Positions 54,407 through 63,819 of a stretch of 64,000 nt of DNA are shown piece by piece. Location: positions 445,449 through 509,448 of the forward strand of contig NZ_JABAIL010000002.1 in assembly GCF_012641475.1 (NCBI RefSeq), read 5' to 3'. The notes under the pieces were generated by a model that did no database searches, was not told the DNA's origin, and saw only the letters and a list, made by a program, of their open reading frames with translations. Position numbers and translations under genes: made by a program. Origin of the DNA: Flammeovirga agarivorans (GTDB lineage Bacteria > Bacteroidota > Bacteroidia > Cytophagales > Flammeovirgaceae). Every line of letters starts with the position of its first letter. Position 1 is the stretch's first letter.

Positions 54407-54541
54407 AGTAATTATGATGTTTTTTAACAATTAAACGTATAGCTACTCCTATACAATTCACTTATTAAAATCTATTAATATAAAAAACTGCTCTCTGGAA
54501 AGCTTAAACCCAATCACAACAAACACATCTCAAAAAATGTT

Positions 54542-54549
54542 TACCTTTG
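54542..54549 (+). promoter_or_regulatory. Putative -7 promoter box of the penicillin-binding protein gene
   Basis: TACCTTTG matches TAnnTTTG, about 64 bp before the ATG at 54613. Confidence 0.4.
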
Positions 54550-54612
54550 TCATTAAAATTAGGTTCCCCAACCGTATAATTACATCTTTCAACAAACTTC
54601 GATTCATTGATC

Positions 54613-56907
54613 ATGATAGATCATATTAAATCATTGTGGGCTAATAAAATTCAGCCTTCAATGAAAAATGTATTAAACATATTATTACTCCATAAAACGA
54701 AAGTCTTAGGGATTATTCTCGGCCTAATTGGTCTTGGGTGCCTCATGCTGGTACTTTTCCTTGGTGGATTTTTTGGCACTTCTTACTCCGACGAGGAATT
54801 ACTTGCTTATGAAAACGAGGTAGCTTCACTTGTCTATTCAGATGAAGGCAAACTCATCGGTAAGTTTTTTGCCGAAAACAGAACGAATGTCTCATACCAA
54901 GAACTACCAACTGCTTTAGTCCATGCGTTAGTCGCTACAGAAGACGCAAGGTACTTCGAACATGAAGGAGTTGATTCTAGAAGTGTTCTAAGAGTTTTAG
55001 TAAAAAGTATCCTATTAGGTGATAAAAGTAGTGGAGGCGGTAGTACCATTACACAACAGTTAGCAAAAAACATGTATGGACGTAAGGATTACGGTCCGTT
55101 TAGTATGTTGATTAATAAATCTGGCGAAATTAAGATTGCTCATCAATTAGAAAGACTTTACAATAAAGAAGAAATCTTAAGTTTATACTTGAATACCGTT
55201 CCATTTGGTGAAAGTATCTATGGCATTGGTACTGCATCGCAACGGTTTTTTAATAAAAAAGTGGAAGACCTTAAGACAGAAGAAGCTGCTGTATTAATCG
55301 GAATGTTGAAGGCTAATACATATTACAACCCAAGGCTTTATCCCGATCATGCACTGAAAAGAAGAAACGTCGTTTTAAATCAGATGCTTAGATATGACTA
55401 TCTCACACAAAAAGAATACAATAAACTTTCAAAACTTCCTCTAAAGCTTGATTATGCTAATAAAGTAAATGATGGAATAGCTGATTATTACCTTCATCAA
55501 GTAAAGAAGCATGCTCAAGAAAAATTAAACGCTTACAATGAAGCCCATAATACCAATTATGATATTGAAAGTGATGGTCTTCTCATAGAAACCACCTTAA
55601 ATATTGAGCTCCAACAATATGTATTAAATGCATTTAAAAAGCATTTAAGTAGAATGCAACAACTACTAAATAAGCAGTATGATTTAGCAAAGTACAAACG
55701 GTCATTAAGCTTGAGAGTAGATGCCGTATTTGAAAAATTAAACCGCCCCAACGATAAATACATGCAAGAATATTTTGATTGGGATGAAAAAAAAGCTGAA
55801 GAATTATCAGTAAAGGATAGTATACGAAAAGAAATGCTTCTGCTACATGCTGGATTTATGGCCATGGATACGAAAACAGGTGAAGTGAAAGCCTATGTAG
55901 GAGGAATTGATTTCAATAGTCATCCCTACGATCAAATCACAGCAAAAAGGCAATTGGCTTCCACCTTTAAACCCATTTTATATGCTACTGCAATTGAAGA
56001 CGGGACAAAACCATGCAAGTACCTCAAAAATGAATATGAAGTCGAAAATGAAGACGATTGGAAACCTGCCAACTATAGTAAAACTGAAGGTGGAATGTAT
56101 TCAGTTGCCGCTTCATTAGCTAAGTCTTTAAACATTCCAACTGTAAACTTATACAAACAAACTTCTTTCGATGATTTGCAAAATATTTGGCAAAACTTGG
56201 GCTTCTCTACTGAAATAAAAGACTTCCCTTCTACCGCATTAGGCACCATGGATGCTTCAGTATATGAATTGTGTAAAGCATATGCTGCATTTGCTAACCA
56301 TGGTAAAACAGTGCAACCCGAATTTGTCTTATCAATAAAAACTCCTGAAGGCAAAATTCTCTATGAAGCACCACAGCATCCTGAGGCAAAACAAGTTTTC
56401 ACTGAGGAAACTGCAATGCAAATGAGTGCTATTTTACAAAAAGGTATTCAACAGGGTACTGGAGCATCTATCAGAGGTCGCTACAGCATTCGTTTGCCTT
56501 TAGCTGGGAAGACAGGTACATCACAAAATTATGGTGATGCATGGTTCGCCTCATTTAGTCCAGATTTAGTAATGGTAACAAGAGTAGGTGCTTCAAGCAA
56601 TGCGGTCCATTTTTCTTCAGGAAGTTATGGAGCAGGTAGTACGTTAGCTTTACCCATTACAGCATTTACTTTACAACAAATCCAGAAGGATCATCAATTA
56701 AGTACGACCTACTTTTTACCTTTTCCTGCTTTACCTCACCACCTTTCTAATTGCTTGGATTGTGAAGACTATAAAGAGGATACAGATGTAAAGATGTTTT
56801 TCAACAATATCTTCAAGACAAAATCAGCAGAAGAGAAGAAAAAGAGAAAAGAAGAACGTAAAGAGAAAAGGAAAAAGAGAAGAGAAAAAAGATATAAATC
56901 TGAATAA
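54613..56907 (+). CDS. Class A penicillin-binding protein (PBP1A-type)
   Basis: 764 residues from the ATG at 54613. One membrane helix near 33-55 anchors it. The glycosyltransferase 51 domain (about 75-250) carries catalytic Glu110 in ATEDARYFEHEG and the GGSTITQQLAKN motif. The transpeptidase domain (about 400-700) has the three serine-protease-like motifs: S450-T-F-K453, S505-L-N507, and K633-T-G635. It polymerises and crosslinks peptidoglycan in the periplasm. The C-terminal ~30 residues are a strongly basic Lys/Arg tail, of unknown function. Ends with a strong terminator. Confidence 0.95.
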   Translation: MIDHIKSLWANKIQPSMKNVLNILLLHKTKVLGIILGLIGLGCLMLVLFLGGFFGTSYSDEELLAYENEVASLVYSDEGKLIGKFFAENRTNVSYQELPTALVHALVATEDARYFEHEGVDSRSVLRVLVKSILLGDKSSGGGSTITQQLAKNMYGRKDYGPFSMLINKSGEIKIAHQLERLYNKEEILSLYLNTVPFGESIYGIGTASQRFFNKKVEDLKTEEAAVLIGMLKANTYYNPRLYPDHALKRRNVVLNQMLRYDYLTQKEYNKLSKLPLKLDYANKVNDGIADYYLHQVKKHAQEKLNAYNEAHNTNYDIESDGLLIETTLNIELQQYVLNAFKKHLSRMQQLLNKQYDLAKYKRSLSLRVDAVFEKLNRPNDKYMQEYFDWDEKKAEELSVKDSIRKEMLLLHAGFMAMDTKTGEVKAYVGGIDFNSHPYDQITAKRQLASTFKPILYATAIEDGTKPCKYLKNEYEVENEDDWKPANYSKTEGGMYSVAASLAKSLNIPTVNLYKQTSFDDLQNIWQNLGFSTEIKDFPSTALGTMDASVYELCKAYAAFANHGKTVQPEFVLSIKTPEGKILYEAPQHPEAKQVFTEETAMQMSAILQKGIQQGTGASIRGRYSIRLPLAGKTGTSQNYGDAWFASFSPDLVMVTRVGASSNAVHFSSGSYGAGSTLALPITAFTLQQIQKDHQLSTTYFLPFPALPHHLSNCLDCEDYKEDTDVKMFFNNIFKTKSAEEKKKRKEERKEKRKKRREKRYKSE

Positions 56908-56951
56908 AAAAAGAGGAGTAAGATGATAGTTCATCTTACTCCTCTTTTTTT
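56906..56951. terminator. Terminator between PBP and DUF4251 genes
   Basis: Perfect 21-bp arms around AGAGGAGTAAGATGA with a 4-base loop and T run. It overlaps the stop region of the PBP gene and can serve both convergent genes. Confidence 0.85.
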
Positions 56952-56964
56952 AATTAATGTATTT

Positions 56965-57591
56965 CTAGTAACGAGTTGTTCCTTCGTAACTATCGCTATC
57001 AAAATTAGGGACTAATACACCTCTGAAATTAAGTTCAGCTGCACTAAAATCTCCTTCTACTGATGAATTGGCCCAATTTCCATCTTTTTCTAAGTCAATG
57101 GTTACATTGGCCATCATTGTAGGTCCTTGAACATGAAATGTTACAGATGTTGTACCTGTTTTTTCATTCTTCTTGATTTCATAGTTTGTAATATTACCAT
57201 CTACAGTAACACCTCCTACTCCATTAAATCCAACTAATTGAGGGAATGCCAACTGTACCACAGCTCTATCACCTTCAACTCTTACAAAGTTGAGACTAGC
57301 ATCAACATTAATTGTCTGACCTCTTCTATCGTAGGCCTGATTCGCTTGCAATGTAAAACTTTTTGTAACCAAAGCAGTTACAGCTTTATCATGATCCGCT
57401 TGTTCCTCTGCTAACTTTGCAGCTTTTTTCTTTTCTTTATTGGCTTTTTTTTCAGCTTTCTTCTGGGCTTTTAACTCTTGTTTCGTTAAGCTCGTTGAAG
57501 TACTATCTTGTGCATAACTTGATAGTGAACAGCATAAGATTAGACAAAGAGATGCAAATGCAAGATTGATGTTTTTAGATAAATTTTTCAT
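56965..57591 (-). CDS. DUF4251-domain exported protein
   Basis: 208 residues with a signal peptide (about 1-27, cut after SSYAQ). A charged Lys/Ala/Glu helix (about 36-65, KQELKAQKKAEKKANKE) leads into a beta-rich DUF4251 domain (about 70-208): FTLQANQAYDRRGQTINVDASLNFVRVEGDRAVVQLAFPQLVGFNGVGGVTVDG, then TTSVTFHVQGPTMMANVTIDL. DUF4251 is a common Bacteroidota outer-membrane or periplasmic domain with no known activity. Single gene; convergent with the PBP gene. Confidence 0.85.
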   Translation of the reverse strand: MKNLSKNINLAFASLCLILCCSLSSYAQDSTSTSLTKQELKAQKKAEKKANKEKKKAAKLAEEQADHDKAVTALVTKSFTLQANQAYDRRGQTINVDASLNFVRVEGDRAVVQLAFPQLVGFNGVGGVTVDGNITNYEIKKNEKTGTTSVTFHVQGPTMMANVTIDLEKDGNWANSSVEGDFSAAELNFRGVLVPNFDSDSYEGTTRY

Positions 57592-57744
57592 AATGTATGT
57601 TTTAATTTACACAATAAAACGATCGAATCCGAGAGGAATATCATTAATTATTACCTAAAATATATCAATTTATGATTAATATTGAGTTTGAATAAAAACA
57701 CTAAAATCTCAACACTCTATAACTTTCAAAATAAACACACCACA

Positions 57745-58548
57745 ATGGACGCAAAAAGATTAAAAGAAATTACACATAAGGTTGTCAAACTTACAGAAAA
57801 GGTTGGCGAATTTATCGCTATAGAACGCAGAAACTTCGACCCATCAAAAATTGAATACAAAGGATTAAATGATCTTGTCTCTTATGTAGATAAAACAGCA
57901 GAGAAAAAGATTGTAGAAGGGCTAACCAATATATTACCAGGTGCAGGCTTTTTAGGAGAAGAAGGTACCAATAAACCTACTGAAAATGGTTTCACTTGGA
58001 TAATCGACCCACTAGATGGCACTACCAACTTCATTCACGGTATACCTATTTTTTCGATCAGTATCGCTTTAGTTTCCAATAATGATTACTGCATCGGTGT
58101 AGTGAGAGAAGTCAACCTCAATGAATGTTTCTATGCATGGAAAGACGGTGGTGCGTATATGAATGGTGAAAGAATTTCTGTATCTCCTCAAAAAGAATTG
58201 AAAGCAGGATTAATTGCGACAGGATTCCCTTATTATAACTTTGAGAAAATGCCACAATACATGAATATTCTATCTGGTATGATGGAAGGTTGCCATGGCA
58301 TAAGAAGACTTGGATCAGCAGCAGTTGATTTAGCTTATGTAGCTTGTGGAAGGTTAGAAGGATTCTTTGAGTACAACCTTAATGCTTGGGATGTTGCCGG
58401 TGGAAGTATTATTGTTAAAGAAGCTGGTGGTGTGGTTTCAACATTCTCTAATACTGAAAATTATATTGAGGACAGAGAAATTATAGCTGCCCCTGCAGAT
58501 ATACATAAAGAAATGCAGTCTATTATATACAAAAAGTGGAATAGTTAA
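57745..58548 (+). CDS. suhB: Inositol monophosphatase family protein
   Basis: 267 residues from the ATG at 57745 (MDAKRLKEITHK), which has an A-rich lead; a TTG farther left gives an odd N-terminus. The metal and phosphate motifs are GFLGEEGT, WIIDPLDGTTNFIHG (the family signature) and WDVAGGSIIVKEAGG. It is a Mg-dependent, Li-sensitive phosphatase that removes phosphate from inositol 1-phosphate and related sugar phosphates; some relatives (SuhB) act on ribosomal RNA maturation. Cytoplasmic. Its stop codon lies 1 bp from that of the lipoprotein on the other strand. Confidence 0.93.
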   Translation: MDAKRLKEITHKVVKLTEKVGEFIAIERRNFDPSKIEYKGLNDLVSYVDKTAEKKIVEGLTNILPGAGFLGEEGTNKPTENGFTWIIDPLDGTTNFIHGIPIFSISIALVSNNDYCIGVVREVNLNECFYAWKDGGAYMNGERISVSPQKELKAGLIATGFPYYNFEKMPQYMNILSGMMEGCHGIRRLGSAAVDLAYVACGRLEGFFEYNLNAWDVAGGSIIVKEAGGVVSTFSNTENYIEDREIIAAPADIHKEMQSIIYKKWNS

Positions 58549-58549
58549 T

Positions 58550-59005
58550 CTATTCCACTTCTACTGAATCTTCAGAAAAGTCATACCCTCCAGTATAAAG
58601 TTCATACACATCGATATTCGATAATTGTTGCTCATACTGAGAGACTAGCTCCAAATAATACCTAGTTGCACTATCTAGACCATCAAACTCTAAGTGATGA
58701 CTTAAAAACCCGTTTCTTATTTCCAATACATTATAGGCAATGGATGCTTCTGCAAATGTCTCTAATGTTGAGTCATTTATCAGCTGATAATGTAAAGTGT
58801 ATTTGTCTCGTTCCGTTCTTTGCCAACCTAAAATTTTCACATTCACTGCCAATTGACTCAGCGAATCTTTTACAAATAATGGTTCAACATCATGGAAAAC
58901 ATTCCCAACTGGGTCTGCTTCTAAAATATCTCCATCTTCATTAACTGGTTCACAGGCACTGAATAGATACACTATTGGAAGTAAAAGTATGTATAATTTA
59001 TTCAT
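58550..59005 (-). CDS. Small lipoprotein of unknown function
   Basis: 151 residues from the ATG at 59005 (MNKLYILLLPIVYLFSACEP); a longer frame to 59038 adds eleven polar residues. The lipobox is FSAC, so Cys18 is the lipidated residue and acidic residues follow (EPVNEDGDILEADPVG), which fits outer-membrane targeting. The mature ~135 residues are beta-rich (LAVNVKILGWQRTERDKYTLHYQLINDS) with no family recognised. It ends 1 bp away from the inositol monophosphatase stop, so the two transcripts overlap. Confidence 0.75.
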   Translation of the reverse strand: MNKLYILLLPIVYLFSACEPVNEDGDILEADPVGNVFHDVEPLFVKDSLSQLAVNVKILGWQRTERDKYTLHYQLINDSTLETFAEASIAYNVLEIRNGFLSHHLEFDGLDSATRYYLELVSQYEQQLSNIDVYELYTGGYDFSEDSVEVE

Positions 59006-59087
59006 TGCTTTTATGTTAGTAGTCTCATTCATAGACAATCAAACTAAGCCTATGAACAACAAAAATAGATTTTTTTCTTATAAAAAT

Positions 59088-59117
59088 AAAGAGACACTTC
59101 AGAAGAGGTGCCTCTTT
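59088..59117 (-). terminator. Probable terminator of the amylase gene
   Basis: 13-bp arms (59088-59100 and 59105-59117) around AAAGAG and CTCTTT with one G-T pair and one mismatch, 33 bp after the amylase stop; a T-rich stretch follows on the minus strand. Confidence 0.55.
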
Positions 59118-59149
59118 ACAATATATATTACCTATTAATTACTTATTCT

Positions 59150-61036
59150 TTACTCTACAATCAGCATAGTACCTGAAACAGCTGGTACTGTGATTGTTCC
59201 GTTTGAAAGGTCATAAGTTTTACCAGTAAGTGCATCTGTCGCTTTAGTAGCTCCTTTTAATACTTCTTGGTAGTGACCTAAATCTACTTTTGTCTCTTGC
59301 TTATTTTTATTGAAAATAGACATGATCTTAGTAGAGTCATTGTATCTAAACATTACATACACCTCTTTGTAAGGAGAGAAATGCTTCAATTCACCTGTGT
59401 GTAATACAGGATTGTTCTTTCTGAAGTTCGTTAACTTCTTCATGAACTCTTGTGCTTCTTTTTGTTGTGCTGTCAATCCTTCTCCAGTAAATGCATTGAC
59501 CTTGTCACCTTTCCATCCACCAGGGAAATCTTCACGAATTAAACCATGGTTGTGATGTTGAGTTTCATCATCTACACCCATTAAGATTTCTGTACCGTAG
59601 AAAATTTGAGGAATACCACGAGTTGTATAGATATATACTAGTCCCATTTTGTATAAATCAAAATCTTCGTTGATTTGGTTCCAGTAACGAGGAGTATCAT
59701 GATTATCAGGGAAAGTAACCAAGTTCGCTGGATCAGAATACAAGAAGTCCATCGCTAACTTTTCATATACTTCATTAAATGTCTGAGTATATTGAGCTGC
59801 TTCTTTATTTAATGAATTGATTAATGCTTCTTGGATTGGGAAGTCCATCATTGATGGGCAATAAGAAACATATCCATTTTGATTTTCTTTACCTTTTTGC
59901 CATCTAGAAACTAATGCCGGATTAGAAGTCCACTCTTCACCTACAATATTGAAGTTTGGATATTCTTGCATAATTCTTCTTGTCCACTCTGTCATGAAAT
60001 CTGGATCAGGGTATGGATAAGTATCTTGACGAATACCACCTAGGTTAGCATATTCTACCCACCAAATTGAGTTCTGAATCAAGTAGTTGGCTAATAACGG
60101 GTTCTTTTGGTTTAAGTCTGGCATTGATTGTACAAACCAACCATCAGAGTGTCTCGCTTTATCTGCTTCTGTAGCATAAGGGTCAGCAACTGTTACTCTT
60201 TGGTGAGATGTCACAGGCTTTTCTTTCATATCAGAATAGTGATACCAATCTTTTGTTGGAAGATCGTTAGTCCACCAATGGTTTAAACCACAGTGATTTT
60301 CAATCATATCCATGATAATTTTGATTCCTTTTTTATTAGCCTCTGCTACGAAATTCACATAATCTTCATTTGATCCGTAGTGAGCATCAATTTTATAGTA
60401 GTCTGTAGTAGAATAACCATGGTATGAATAAGAATCCATATCATTTTCTAACAACGGGTTTACCCAAATTGCAGTAAATCCCATTTCGTCGATATAGTCT
60501 AAGCTATTAACTAAACCTTGGATATCACCACCATGACGACCACCTTCTAAAGAACGGTTTACATCCTCTCTCATTGAAGGAACTTTATCATTTGATTCAT
60601 CACCATTCACCCATCTATCTGGAGTAATTAGGTACATGATATCACTTTTGTTAAACCCTTCTCTTGCTGCAGAATCTTTTCTACGTTCTTTTAACTCATA
60701 AGTGTAAGTAAATACTACCTTACCTTTAGTGTTTTTAAATTCAATAGGAAAAGATCCAGCCTTAACATCTTTAGCAAGTGTTAAGTTTAAAAATAAATAA
60801 TTTGGATTTTCAACTTTAATGGTTTGGTCTAAAGTAACACCATCATAGTTGATTGTTGCATTTAAGTTTGAAATGTCATCTCCATGAACTAATAATTGAA
60901 GTTCTGGATGAACCATTCCAGCCCACCAAAAGGCAGGTTCAACTCTGTCAATGACAGTAGAACTTTTTGCCATTACTGCAGATGAGATGGCAAATAATAA
61001 AGTAATTAATACTGACTTGATATTTCTCATTTTCAT
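59150..61036 (-). CDS. Exported GH13 alpha-amylase / neopullulanase-like (SusA-type)
   Basis: 628 residues with a signal peptide (about 1-23, cut after VMA). An N-terminal beta domain (about 28-115, the cyclomaltodextrinase-N type) precedes the (beta/alpha)8 barrel. The GH13 triad is present: Asp338 (GIRQDTYPYP), Glu367 (VGEEW) and Asp447 (DNHDTPR), with the LDYIDEMGFTAIWVNPLLEN and MDMIENHCGLNHWW regions I-II. This is the SusA/neopullulanase layout: it splits alpha-1,4-glucans such as starch or pullulan, here exported to the periplasm. No Sus C/D pair is near. Upstream inverted repeats may control it. Confidence 0.92.
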   Translation of the reverse strand: MKMRNIKSVLITLLFAISSAVMAKSSTVIDRVEPAFWWAGMVHPELQLLVHGDDISNLNATINYDGVTLDQTIKVENPNYLFLNLTLAKDVKAGSFPIEFKNTKGKVVFTYTYELKERRKDSAAREGFNKSDIMYLITPDRWVNGDESNDKVPSMREDVNRSLEGGRHGGDIQGLVNSLDYIDEMGFTAIWVNPLLENDMDSYSYHGYSTTDYYKIDAHYGSNEDYVNFVAEANKKGIKIIMDMIENHCGLNHWWTNDLPTKDWYHYSDMKEKPVTSHQRVTVADPYATEADKARHSDGWFVQSMPDLNQKNPLLANYLIQNSIWWVEYANLGGIRQDTYPYPDPDFMTEWTRRIMQEYPNFNIVGEEWTSNPALVSRWQKGKENQNGYVSYCPSMMDFPIQEALINSLNKEAAQYTQTFNEVYEKLAMDFLYSDPANLVTFPDNHDTPRYWNQINEDFDLYKMGLVYIYTTRGIPQIFYGTEILMGVDDETQHHNHGLIREDFPGGWKGDKVNAFTGEGLTAQQKEAQEFMKKLTNFRKNNPVLHTGELKHFSPYKEVYVMFRYNDSTKIMSIFNKNKQETKVDLGHYQEVLKGATKATDALTGKTYDLSNGTITVPAVSGTMLIVE

Positions 61037-61154
61037 ATTTATTGAAGTAATAACTCTAATATACGAATTCTAGTGTTTGTGAATTAATGTATCCCGAACA
61101 CTTTACAAACATGAGATTTTCAGTATCAAATTACAATTTTCATAAGGGTACAAG

Positions 61155-61173
61155 TGGTATACATTGAATACCA
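61155..61173. promoter_or_regulatory. Inverted repeat upstream of the amylase gene
   Basis: TGGTAT-N7-ATACCA (19 bp), about 120 bp before the amylase start; a GTATAC element lies in it and again at 61178-61183, 20 bp along. Candidate operator. Confidence 0.35.
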
Positions 61174-61249
61174 TCAAGTATACAACTATTATAAAAATGG
61201 GTTAAATAGGCTAAAAAACAACATTTTCAGGTAAACACCACCTCTACAA

Positions 61250-61480
61250 CTAAGAAACATTATTTTTTTCCAACTCTTTCTTTCTTTTTACTTCTTCTAC
61301 TTTTTCATTCATTTCTCTTTTGAGTTTTACCATATACTTATTCTTTAGATAAGCACCATAAACAAAAAAGAAGAAAGATACACCTACTCCAGAATAACGA
61401 ATCACTTCATCGTCTTTGAACATGATCCATGAAGTTACAGCAACCACAATTCCAATTAATGTAAATAAAAAACCAATCAT
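61250..61480 (-). CDS. Small two-helix membrane protein
   Basis: 76 residues with two membrane helices (FLFTLIGIVVAVTSWIMF and YSGVGVSFFFFVYGAYL) and a charged coiled-coil-like tail (KLKREMNEKVEEVKRKKELEKNN). No family recognised. It lies 10 bp downstream of the YheT-like gene and ends the three-gene operon with GNAT and YheT. The tail is Lys/Glu-rich and probably cytoplasmic. Confidence 0.65.
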   Translation of the reverse strand: MIGFLFTLIGIVVAVTSWIMFKDDEVIRYSGVGVSFFFFVYGAYLKNKYMVKLKREMNEKVEEVKRKKELEKNNVS

Positions 61481-61490
61481 TACTTTAGAT

Positions 61491-62447
61491 TTAAATAGGC
61501 TTCGATAAAAAATTTCTAATGCGAGATAAATACCATCTCTGTTTATATAATGATGTAAGGAATCCTACATGACCACCATAATCTGGTGTCTCTAAATATA
61601 GAAATTCACTTTTCTCCGCAATTTCGTAAGGAAAACATTCTTCTGATAAGAACGGGTCATCCTTTGCATTTATTAATAAAGTTGGGACTATTATTCTATC
61701 CAATACTTCCTTAGAACTGCATTGGGACCAATAATCCTCAGCATCCTTGAATCCATGTGCCGGACCAGTATAACGGTCATCAAACTCCACAAATGTTTTT
61801 GCTGATCGTACTTCATCAATTAAGGTTTGACTCATATTAAAAGCCTCCATCTTTGGAACGACTTTACTTTTTAAAGAGATTAAAAAGTTTTGGAGATACA
61901 ATAGATTGATTCTCTTCTGTAGAACTTTTGCTGAAGAGTTCAATTGACATGGTACAGATAAGGTAGCTACTTTTTTTACTACTGATGGAAGTTTATTCCC
62001 TTCATCTCCTAGATATTTTAAGGTGATGTTTCCTCCCAAACTAACTCCTATTATATAGATTTCCTCATATTTTTCAGAAAGGGTATTTACCAATTGCTTT
62101 AAATCTTTGGTATGCCCACTATGGTAAGAAGGGTACAATAAATTTAGACTACCACTACAGCTTCTGTGATTCATCGCCCATATATCGTAATCTGGAGAGA
62201 AAAAGTTAGCCATTTCTAATATATATGTAGAATGAGCAGAACCTTCCAAACCATGCATTAGAATTAATGCTTTCTTATGTACTCCTACTATTGTATCAAC
62301 ATCAAAAAAATCATTATCAGGCGTTTCAAACCTTTTACGTTGATAAGGAGCATCAGCTTGGGGTTTTACTTTACTAGCAAAAATGGTATTGATATGTCCA
62401 TTTTTATAGAAAAAGCCAGGGCGATATGTTGAAGTGACTAATGGCAT
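61491..62447 (-). CDS. YheT-family alpha/beta hydrolase
   Basis: 318 residues. The start MPLVTSTYRPGFFYKNGHINTIFAS is the YheT/UPF0017 signature; then the beta strand ALILMHGLEGSAHS, the nucleophile elbow IGVSLGGN (Ser136), the acid in LINAKDDPF, and the His in TPDYGGHVGF. The family of hydrolases is related to eukaryotic ABHD1/2/3 lipases; substrates in bacteria are not settled. It is likely cytoplasmic or peripheral. It starts 1 bp after the GNAT gene ends, and the small membrane protein follows 10 bp later, so the three form an operon. Confidence 0.92.
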   Translation of the reverse strand: MPLVTSTYRPGFFYKNGHINTIFASKVKPQADAPYQRKRFETPDNDFFDVDTIVGVHKKALILMHGLEGSAHSTYILEMANFFSPDYDIWAMNHRSCSGSLNLLYPSYHSGHTKDLKQLVNTLSEKYEEIYIIGVSLGGNITLKYLGDEGNKLPSVVKKVATLSVPCQLNSSAKVLQKRINLLYLQNFLISLKSKVVPKMEAFNMSQTLIDEVRSAKTFVEFDDRYTGPAHGFKDAEDYWSQCSSKEVLDRIIVPTLLINAKDDPFLSEECFPYEIAEKSEFLYLETPDYGGHVGFLTSLYKQRWYLSRIRNFLSKPI

Positions 62448-62448
62448 C

Positions 62449-62925
62449 TTACAATTGTTTAATCATCCAGATATTACAAGCATGATGTGATGTATCTCCT
62501 AAAGGCTCATCCATCATACTAAAGCCCATTTTTTCGTACAACTTTAATCCTTTTACCAATTGGGGCATTGTTTCTAAATAACATGCCTTATATCCGAACT
62601 GTTTTGCAAAGGTTAAACACTGGTTTAAAAGTGCAGCACCAATACCTTTACCTCTAGCGGACTCTGATAAATATATTTTCTGAAGCTCACAGATATCATT
62701 AGGGCCATTAAGAATACTTCCAATACCTGCCCCTCCTACAACTTTTCCGTCTAGTTCTGCAACATAATAGACAGAGCCTTCTTCTTGATAAGCAGTATTC
62801 AGTCTACCAAGTTGTTCATCAAAAAAAGCAGTTCCAGGCAAATTGGCATTATGCTCTATCAATACTGTTTTTATGATATTTTCTATTTGCGCATTATCAG
62901 AGGAGTCTATTGTACGAATTACCAT
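62449..62925 (-). CDS. GNAT-family N-acetyltransferase
   Basis: 158 residues with the GNAT acetyl-CoA core. Motif A is IYLSESARGKGIGAALLNQCLTFAKQFGY, with the Q/R-x2-G-x-G/A pyrophosphate loop as R-G-K-G-I-G, and the final strand YEKMGFSMMDEPLG. Motif B and the region YYVAELDGKVVGGAGIG match the family. The acceptor substrate is unknown. It is the first gene of the GNAT-YheT-membrane protein operon; the gap to the next gene is 1 bp. Confidence 0.88.
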   Translation of the reverse strand: MVIRTIDSSDNAQIENIIKTVLIEHNANLPGTAFFDEQLGRLNTAYQEEGSVYYVAELDGKVVGGAGIGSILNGPNDICELQKIYLSESARGKGIGAALLNQCLTFAKQFGYKACYLETMPQLVKGLKLYEKMGFSMMDEPLGDTSHHACNIWMIKQL

Positions 62926-63260
62926 AGCATTCTAACATAGGTGAAAAAGCAAAATTAACGAATATAGTATAGCATAAAAAAATCACTTGTGATATTCTTA
63001 ATAAAACTAGAATTTTTAAACAATTAGGTTAAACACAAATCCTATAAACTTAGTAGACTTTTTGTTAAGAAATTGACGTTACATTGTAACATAAATGAAT
63101 CTTAATTGATACTATTTTGATACATTTAAATCAATAAAAGACAAAAATACACTTAAAACACTGATTATTAATGATTTTTAAATACGTTAAACATATTATA
63201 ATAAACTAATCTTTTCGTCACACTTAACGTTAATCAGGTTAAACTCAAACATTTTTACCT
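62926..63260. other. Intergenic region between divergent genes, 335 bp
   Basis: I see no coding frame longer than about a dozen codons. It is very AT-rich. It holds two small palindromes: GTTACA-T-TGTAAC (63078-63090) and TTAACGTTAA (63224-63233), the latter 28 bp before the start at 63261. No clear TAnnTTTG box is visible. Confidence 0.7.
63078..63090. promoter_or_regulatory. Inverted repeat in the GNAT / secreted protein intergenic region
   Basis: GTTACA-T-TGTAAC, perfect 6-bp arms around one base. A possible operator, unconfirmed. Confidence 0.3.
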
Positions 63261-63725
63261 ATGAAAAAGATTAGCCTAATTATATTATCCTTATTGTGTT
63301 TATTATCTACTTCAATTTATGCTTCTAATAATGATCCTAAAGAAGAAGAAGGAAAAAAAACAGAAGAGAGTAATGAAAAATTTGATTATATGCATACTGC
63401 TCCAAAGTTAAATGCTGCTCCTTTTATTAAAGGTGTTGCTGCAGATGGTACAGTTGAAATATATAAAGAGGGTAGAAACCACGTCATGTTGATCGATAAA
63501 GAATCTGAAAATATCTTATTCGACAACTTAAAAGAAGGTAAAGACTTCGTACGTGTCTATACTGATTACACAGATAATAAAGACTGTATTATTATCTGGA
63601 GTATGAAGAAAAAAGATAGAAAAACAGGCAATATTACCTGGAAAAAATATACTTATAAAAAGTTTGATTCTGTGGGTTGGAGACCTGTTGATAATATGAC
63701 TACAGCGGTCAAATCATTTAAATAA
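63261..63725 (+). CDS. Small exported protein, first of a tandem paralogous pair
   Basis: 154 residues with a signal peptide (MKKISLIILSLLCLLSTSIYA, cut near 22), then an acidic linker and a domain of about 115 residues that is beta-rich with many Lys/Asp residues (VRVYTDYTDNKDCIIIWSMKKKDRKTGNITWKKYTYKKFDS). No family recognised. The segment FDYMHTAPKLNAAPFIKGVA recurs, 14 of 19 core positions identical, in the next gene at 63820, so they are tandem duplicates. It is likely a periplasmic or surface protein; no function can be assigned. Closed by a hairpin terminator. Confidence 0.7.
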   Translation: MKKISLIILSLLCLLSTSIYASNNDPKEEEGKKTEESNEKFDYMHTAPKLNAAPFIKGVAADGTVEIYKEGRNHVMLIDKESENILFDNLKEGKDFVRVYTDYTDNKDCIIIWSMKKKDRKTGNITWKKYTYKKFDSVGWRPVDNMTTAVKSFK

Positions 63726-63738
63726 GACATTAAATTGA

Positions 63739-63761
63739 AGAGTAGCAGTTTCTGTTACTCT
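63739..63761 (+). terminator. Terminator after the first tandem secreted-protein gene
   Basis: 10-bp arms AGAGTAGCAG / CTGTTACTCT with one G-T pair, 3-base loop, and seven T after it. Confidence 0.75.
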
Positions 63762-63819
63762 TTTTTTATAGTGACATTTTCAATTTTTGGATATAAGGTC
63801 TTGAACAACAACTAGACAA

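Noticed and set aside
63224-63233. TTAACGTTAA palindrome as an operator
   Set aside because: A 10-bp palindrome in very AT-rich sequence is likely by chance; no second copy found nearby.
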